DNA of 36,091 bases, taken from NCBI GenBank assembly GCA_002049455.2, contig KV919269.1, positions 1 to 36,091 on the forward strand, read 5' to 3'. A program made the translations under genes and the position numbers. Below the pieces are notes generated by a model. The model had not been told where the DNA came from and did not search any database. It worked only from the letters and a program-made list of their open reading frames with translations. Positions 32,224 to 36,091 of this stretch are shown piece by piece (position 1 is the stretch's first letter; the number at the start of each line of letters is the position of its first letter). Origin of the DNA: Porphyra umbilicalis (Eukaryota > Rhodophyta > Bangiophyceae > Bangiales > Bangiaceae).

Positions 32224-32494
32224 ACCCGGCCGAGCCGCCGCGGCGGCGCCGACGCCACGGCTGTGTCGGCGGCGGCGGCGGCGGCGGCGCCGCCGCCGCC
32301 ACCCGTCTCTGCCGCCGCCGCGTCGGCGGCGCCCCCCGCCCCTCCCCCGCGGCGGGGGGCCCCTTGGTGACGCCCCCACGCCGGCGCGGGCGGGGAGGGC
32401 GCGCCGGCACCACCACCGCCGCCGCCGCCGCCGCCGCCTTTGCCGACACCGCACGGCGGCGGGCGACCGCCGAAGCGGGGCGGCGGGCGGTCAT
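30077..32494 (-). CDS. 2OG-Fe(II) oxygenase with long low-complexity N-terminal region
   Basis: 805 residues from the ATG at 32494 to TGA; the frame is open and unbroken. Residues 1 to ~480 are Ala/Pro/Gly-rich with little predicted order; short VFG-containing motifs recur (VFGTATPWVP, VFGISQADL, VFGTPADAL). The C-terminal ~230 residues form a double-stranded beta-helix oxygenase: GYWVFTGGLPPDLLAAVRAE, then LPHADACP with the metal-binding HxD pair H663/D665. The strand SVVALPTGSVLVFRGDAVHA supplies the distal H763, and R776 in HARVHTYVV would bind 2-oxoglutarate. Such enzymes hydroxylate proteins or small molecules using Fe(II), O2 and 2-oxoglutarate. The pattern is nearest to prolyl-hydroxylase or phytanoyl-type members, but the substrate cannot be told. 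No signal peptide is evident. It is convergent with the pseudokinase/Sel1 gene. An alternative start farther in cannot be excluded. Confidence 0.82.
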
Positions 32495-33192
32495 GGCGCC
32501 GGTGGGACCCGCGGGGGCGTGGCGGGGGGGGAGCGCCGCCGCCGCCGCCGTGGCGGGCGCCACATGCTCCCCCGCCGCGCCGGTGGGGGGGGGGGGACCC
32601 GCAGTGACGCGGGAGCAGCAGCGGTGCCGTGAAGAGGGGAGGAGGGGGGGGGAGTCGCGGACCGTGCGCGTCTAGGATGGGGTCGCCGCGGGCGGCGCGG
32701 GGGGGGGCGGCGGCCGACCGCAGCGGCGCGCCGAGCGTGGAGCGGGCGAGCGCCGAGGGGGGCGCGGTTCCCGAGCCGCGCCTTGGAGCACGGGATTGGA
32801 GGCGTGCCCCGGTCGGGCCACGACCAGCACGAAGGGCAAGCCAGGTCGTGCGGCAGGTTAGGGCCGCTTACGTAGTACACCAAGTAGTACTGTACCGCAT
32901 CGAAGGGTCAACTAAGAATGTAGTTGAAACCCAAGTACTGTGGCCTCGCGTAGTTGTCTCAGTATTGATGGCGATCGCGTCCCCGCGTCTTGGGGATGCC
33001 CGCCAGCATCCGCGACACAGACAGCAAGGTCGTGCGCTCCTTCGATCCGCTGCTGCCACCTTTGTACGGCAAGATCCGCGTCGGCACCACGCCATCCCGT
33101 GCGCCTGTCATTGCTCCCCTCGTCGGTGTCTTTGTGGTGTTTGACGCGCATCCACTGTTGCCGACTTGCGGCAGGCCTGCCCCTGTTTCGTC
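32495..33192. other. Divergent intergenic region between oxygenase and PSMB3
   Basis: The left part (to ~32840) is GC-rich and presumably holds the oxygenase promoter. The middle (32860-32970) is less GC-rich with repeated GTAGTAC/AGTACT words (for example CGTAGTACACCAAGTAGTAC). The right part is the presumed PSMB3 5' leader. A short open frame from ATG 32999 overlaps the PSMB3 start out of frame and has no known domain. Confidence 0.5.
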
Positions 33193-34411
33193 ATGGTGCG
33201 TGTCGTGTGGTGTTGTTGCTGGGGCGGCCGACTGCGCGGGCCGACCGGTGGGTTGGGCCGACTGCCGGGCGCCTCAACGTCTTTGTGGGAAGGCGTTGCG
33301 CTTCCCGGCTGACTCTCTGGCTGCCAAAAGCGTAGGCGCGGCAGCGCTCGCGCTGGGCCGTGACCCTCTCGATCCGGCGCGGCGTGGGGTCCCGACCGCC
33401 GCTGTCCTGCGGTGCGTCGAGGGCAGATGCTGACTCCTGGGCCTCGTCCTTTTTTCTTTACCTGATATCGACTGCCCGCTTCTCTTGGTATTGCCCGCCT
33501 GTCCTGCATCTGCGTAGAGCATCTTGGAGTACAATGGCGGGTGCGTGGTCGCCATGGCCGGCAAGAACTGCGTTGCCATTGCCAGTGACAAGCGGTTGGG
33601 CGTTCAGCTGGTACGTTTGCAGTTCCTAGTGCTTGACAAGGACGGCTTGTGCGCTGGTGCGCTGGGGCGAAATTCTCCTCGGCTGCGGTACACGGGCGGG
33701 AGTCTGGCTTGACGTACCGCCTGGTCGAGCTGTTGGCTGACTGTACTGTGTTCTTGTACGGTGCCTCCTCCTTGCGGCTCTCTTTTCAATTGCTCGCCGT
33801 CTGTCATCGCCTTTACGTGCTGTTTGCCGTGACCTTGTTCGGTTGCCCCCCCCTTTCCCCCATCCGCTGTACCTTCCACTGCGGCGCTCCAGTCGACCAT
33901 CGCCATGGACTGCAACCGCGTGTTCCCCATGACGGACTCCCTCTACCTTGGCCTCACAGGCCTCCACACGGACGTGACGACGCTGCACAACCTGTTCAAC
34001 TTCAAACTCAACCTGTACGCGATGCGCGAGGGCCGGACCATCAAGCCGACGACGTTTGCGTCGCTCGTCTCGTCGACGTTGTACGAGAAGCGCTTTGGCC
34101 CGTACTTTGCCGAGCCGGTCATTGCGGGTCTCCAAGCGGACGGCACCCCCTTCCTGTGCGCCATGGACCTGCTCGGCGCCATGGCCGTGGCCGATGACTT
34201 TGTCGTCAGCGGCACGTGCGCCGAGTCGCTGTTTGGCACGTGCGAAACGTTTTTCCGCAAGGACATGAACCCGGACGAGCTGTTTGAGACGCTCGGGCAG
34301 AGCCTCATGGCCGCCCTCGACCGGGACTGCATTTCGGGCTGGGGCGTCGACGTGCACATCATCACCAAGGAGGGGGTGACGACCAAGTCGCTCAAGGCCA
34401 GGATGGACTAG
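33193..34411 (+). CDS. PSMB3: 20S proteasome subunit beta type-3
   Basis: Spliced from exons 33193-33195, 33518-33610 and 33893-34411: 615 nt, 204 residues, against about 205 in other eukaryotes. The second exon starts [20 protein letters not shown], with the normal GKNCVAIA strand. The third holds [64 protein letters not shown] and the closing KSLKARMD. Beta-3 is a structural ring subunit without the N-terminal catalytic threonine of beta-1, -2 and -5, and works in the 20S core of nucleus and cytosol. The first coding exon is inferred: the only ATG followed by a donor (ATG|GTGCGT) lies at 33193, and joins in phase to AGC ATC. The stop is TAG. Very confident for exons 2 and 3; moderate for the first. 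Confidence 0.94.
33196..33517 (+). other. PSMB3 intron 1, 322 bp
   Basis: Donor ATG|GTGCGT at 33196; acceptor CTGCGTAG|AGCATC ending at 33517, preceded by a pyrimidine-rich stretch (CCTTTTTTCTTTACC and CCCGCTTCTCTTGG). CTGATAT near 33461 could be the branch site. Phase 0. Confidence 0.75.
33611..33892 (+). other. PSMB3 intron 2, 282 bp
   Basis: Donor CAGCTG|GTACGT at 33611; acceptor GGCGCTCCAG|TCGACC ending at 33892, with a tract of C and T at 33845-33860. Phase 0. Removing it restores the expected spacing between GVQL and the CNRVFPM segment. Confidence 0.9.
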
Positions 34412-35103
34412 ACGCCGCGAGGCCGTTGTGTTGTTGTCGTTTTTTGATGGCTCGGCGGGACGGACGGGGGGGCTGGGGGGCGATGCACGCCTCGGGTCGG
34501 CGGGGGGTCGACGGGGGGTCGGCGGCGCCAGAGCAAGCAGCCCCGCGCATGGCGCATTCGGGTACAGACCGATGCGCACGAGGGGGGCGGGGTGTCTCGT
34601 ACGACGGCCAGGTGTGGCGCGTTGTACGGTTGGAAAAGAGAAAGCTCTTTGTTTTTTGAATACGTGCAAGGCTGCTGCAAAGGGCTTGCCTCAACGGACA
34701 AGCACCTCGGTGGCCAGCGCGGAGCTCGCTGCAGGCACCAACGATGCCTCTTGCCGCCGTCGCCCGCTTGGCCGACCGTGCCCCTCACAGCCGCGTGGGT
34801 GCGGTGACCAAGCATCACCGAGCAAGCAGCAGCCCGACGCCAGCGGCGCCTGCCATCCAGTTCCCGGCGTGGCTCCTGCCGCAGCGTGCAGGCTCGGCCT
34901 ACCCTCGGCGATGGCGCATCGCCACGGTCGTGCCACTGCCGACGCGCCGTGGACGCGCCCGCTGCTGTAAAGCGTCGCCGCCCGCGGGCGGGCCCGCGCG
35001 TCTCGATCCGCAGGGCGGGCGAACCCCGCACCGCCGCCGCCCCCGGCCGGGCGCCGCGCTCGCCCCCCCCCCCCCCCCCCGCCCGTGCCGAGCGCGTCGG
35101 CGC
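34412..35103. other. PSMB3 3' region and intergenic sequence
   Basis: A T-rich stretch directly after the PSMB3 stop (GTTGTGTTGTTGTCGTTTTT, 34424-34443) and a CTTTGTTTTTTGAATACG patch at 34648-34665 suit a 3' untranslated region. No domain-bearing frame is seen. A C18 run (35063-35080) closes the stretch. Confidence 0.5.
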
Positions 35104-35214
35104 CATGCCCCCCCCACCCCCCAACCACCTGCGGCAACCGTCGAGCAAGGGCCCTACTGGCGCCACTTTACCGGCGCCGCCGCCGGCACCCGCCGGCACC
35201 GCCCCGGCGGCGGG

Positions 35215-35248
<34 letters not shown>

Positions 35249-36054
35249 TGCTGCTCCTCCGACGCACGCGCGACACCCCCCCCGACGCGGCGGCCGCCCT
35301 CCTCACCGCCCTCGTCGCTTCGTTGATCCCCCCCCCCCCACCGGCGGGGGCCCCCCGCCGGCGACCGGCGCGGCCGCCGGCGTGGCGGTCGTGGCGCTCG
35401 ACGCGCCCGGCGGGGCCAGCGTCGGCCGCCTCGCCGCCGCGGGCGCCTGCGTCCTCGACGGCTACACCGACGTCCTCGGGCTGGTGCCGCCGGGTGTGCC
35501 GACGCCGCCGTGGGCGGCGGCCGCCGGGGGGGGGGGTGCCCCACCCCCGCCGCCCCCCGCGCCGCCGCGCCCGCCGCCGCCGCCGCGGTCGCCCATCGCG
35601 ACGGTGGCCATCAGCGACACGCTGCTGGCAGCCGCGGCCGCCACCCCCACCCCCTGCACGGTCATGGTCCTCACGGGCGCCCCCGCGCTGCTCGCGTGGC
35701 GGCCCGCCGCGGAGCTCCCCCCCGCCCTCGCCGCCGTCGGCGCCGCCCACCCCGCCGTCACGGCGGTCGTCGTCACGGCGGTCGGCGGGGCTCCCCCCCC
35801 GTCCCCGTCGGCGGCCACGGCCGCCGCGGCGGCGGCCGACGCGGCGCTCGCCGCCCTCGCGTCGACGCTCGTCGCGGCGCGCCCGGCCGACGGCGGGGGG
35901 GGGGGGGGGTCGCCGTGGCCATTGCGCGGCGCCGCGGCAGCGGCGCCGCGGCGGTGCGGCACGCCGTCTGGGGCCGCCCGCCGGGGGGGGGGGGGGGTGG
36001 GCGTGGGCGCCCCCCGCGGCGCCCGCCGACGCGGCGGCCGCGGGGGGTGGTGGT

Positions 36055-36091
<37 letters not shown>
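35104..36091 (+). CDS. Unrecognised protein, partial at right edge, frame changes at homopolymers
   Basis: Coding character appears on the plus strand from about 35104: QPPAATVEQGPYWRHFTGAA, then a Pro run, then DAAAALLTALVASLI. Beyond a C run at 35330-35339 another frame reads VAVVALDAPGGASVGRLAAA, CVLDGYTDVLGLVPPGVPTP, and after more Pro, SPIATVAISDTLLAAAAATP, CTVMVLTGAPALLAWRPAAE, and HPAVTAVVVTAVGG, still open near the edge. Several beta-strand-like hydrophobic stretches alternate with helices. I do not recognise the family. The start codon is not established (an ATG at 35105 is in another frame). The gene continues beyond the window, so no function is offered. Confidence 0.4.
36061..36091. 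repeat. (CGG)n microsatellite at the window edge
   Basis: Ten CGG triplets run to the last base; the window may end inside a longer tract. Confidence 0.85.

Noticed and set aside
1..36091. CRISPR arrays, bacterial operons, riboswitches or prophage
   Set aside because: The satellite has no unique spacers. The genes are eukaryotic (proteasome, Aha1, PAN, introns), and no tRNA or rRNA signature was found by eye.

Overview
This is nuclear DNA from a very GC-rich eukaryote with few introns. I see GT-AG introns with C-rich polypyrimidine tracts, a proteasome beta subunit, an Hsp90 co-chaperone, a satellite array and inverted-repeat elements. Third codon positions are almost all G or C, and proteins carry long Ala, Gly and Pro runs. 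A bangiophyte red alga (Porphyra/Pyropia type) would fit, but this is inference; another GC-rich alga or protist is not excluded.

Layout. The left edge holds the open 3' part of a DDE (IS630/Tc1-type) transposase on the minus strand (1-1029). A satellite of about 4.3 kb with a 77-bp unit abuts its start codon. A less GC-rich spacer (5400-6950) and a decayed satellite island (6960-7200) follow, then 1.5 kb with no recognisable gene. From 13868 down to 8735 the minus strand carries a FUSC-like membrane-protein gene, broken by several frame changes and three in-frame stops, with one convincing intron. AHA1 follows on the plus strand (15004-16014). A secreted Ig-like/PAN-domain protein lies on the minus strand (16612-17952), with a perfect 30-bp palindrome about 140 bp upstream of its start. 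18.1-21.2 kb is extremely GC-rich and has no gene I can defend. 21.2-25.5 kb is mosaic repeat territory with two elements bounded by terminal inverted repeats (20 bp and 54 bp).

The right third is gene-dense: a pseudokinase/Sel1-repeat gene (25971-29503, plus), a convergent 2OG-Fe(II) oxygenase with a large low-complexity N-terminal region (30077-32494, minus), the PSMB3 proteasome subunit (33193-34411, plus, three exons, the first coding exon being only the ATG), and the start of an unrecognised plus-strand gene that runs off the right edge.

The genes look like independent eukaryotic transcription units. Three of them (FUSC-like, pseudokinase/Sel1, right-edge gene) keep coding character but change frame, mostly at or near long G or C runs. 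Assembly indels therefore have to be ruled out before calling any of them a pseudogene. The strongest structural novelties are the hairpin-bearing 77-bp satellite, the two inverted-repeat elements, the palindrome, the ATG-only exon and the pseudokinase-Sel1 fusion.
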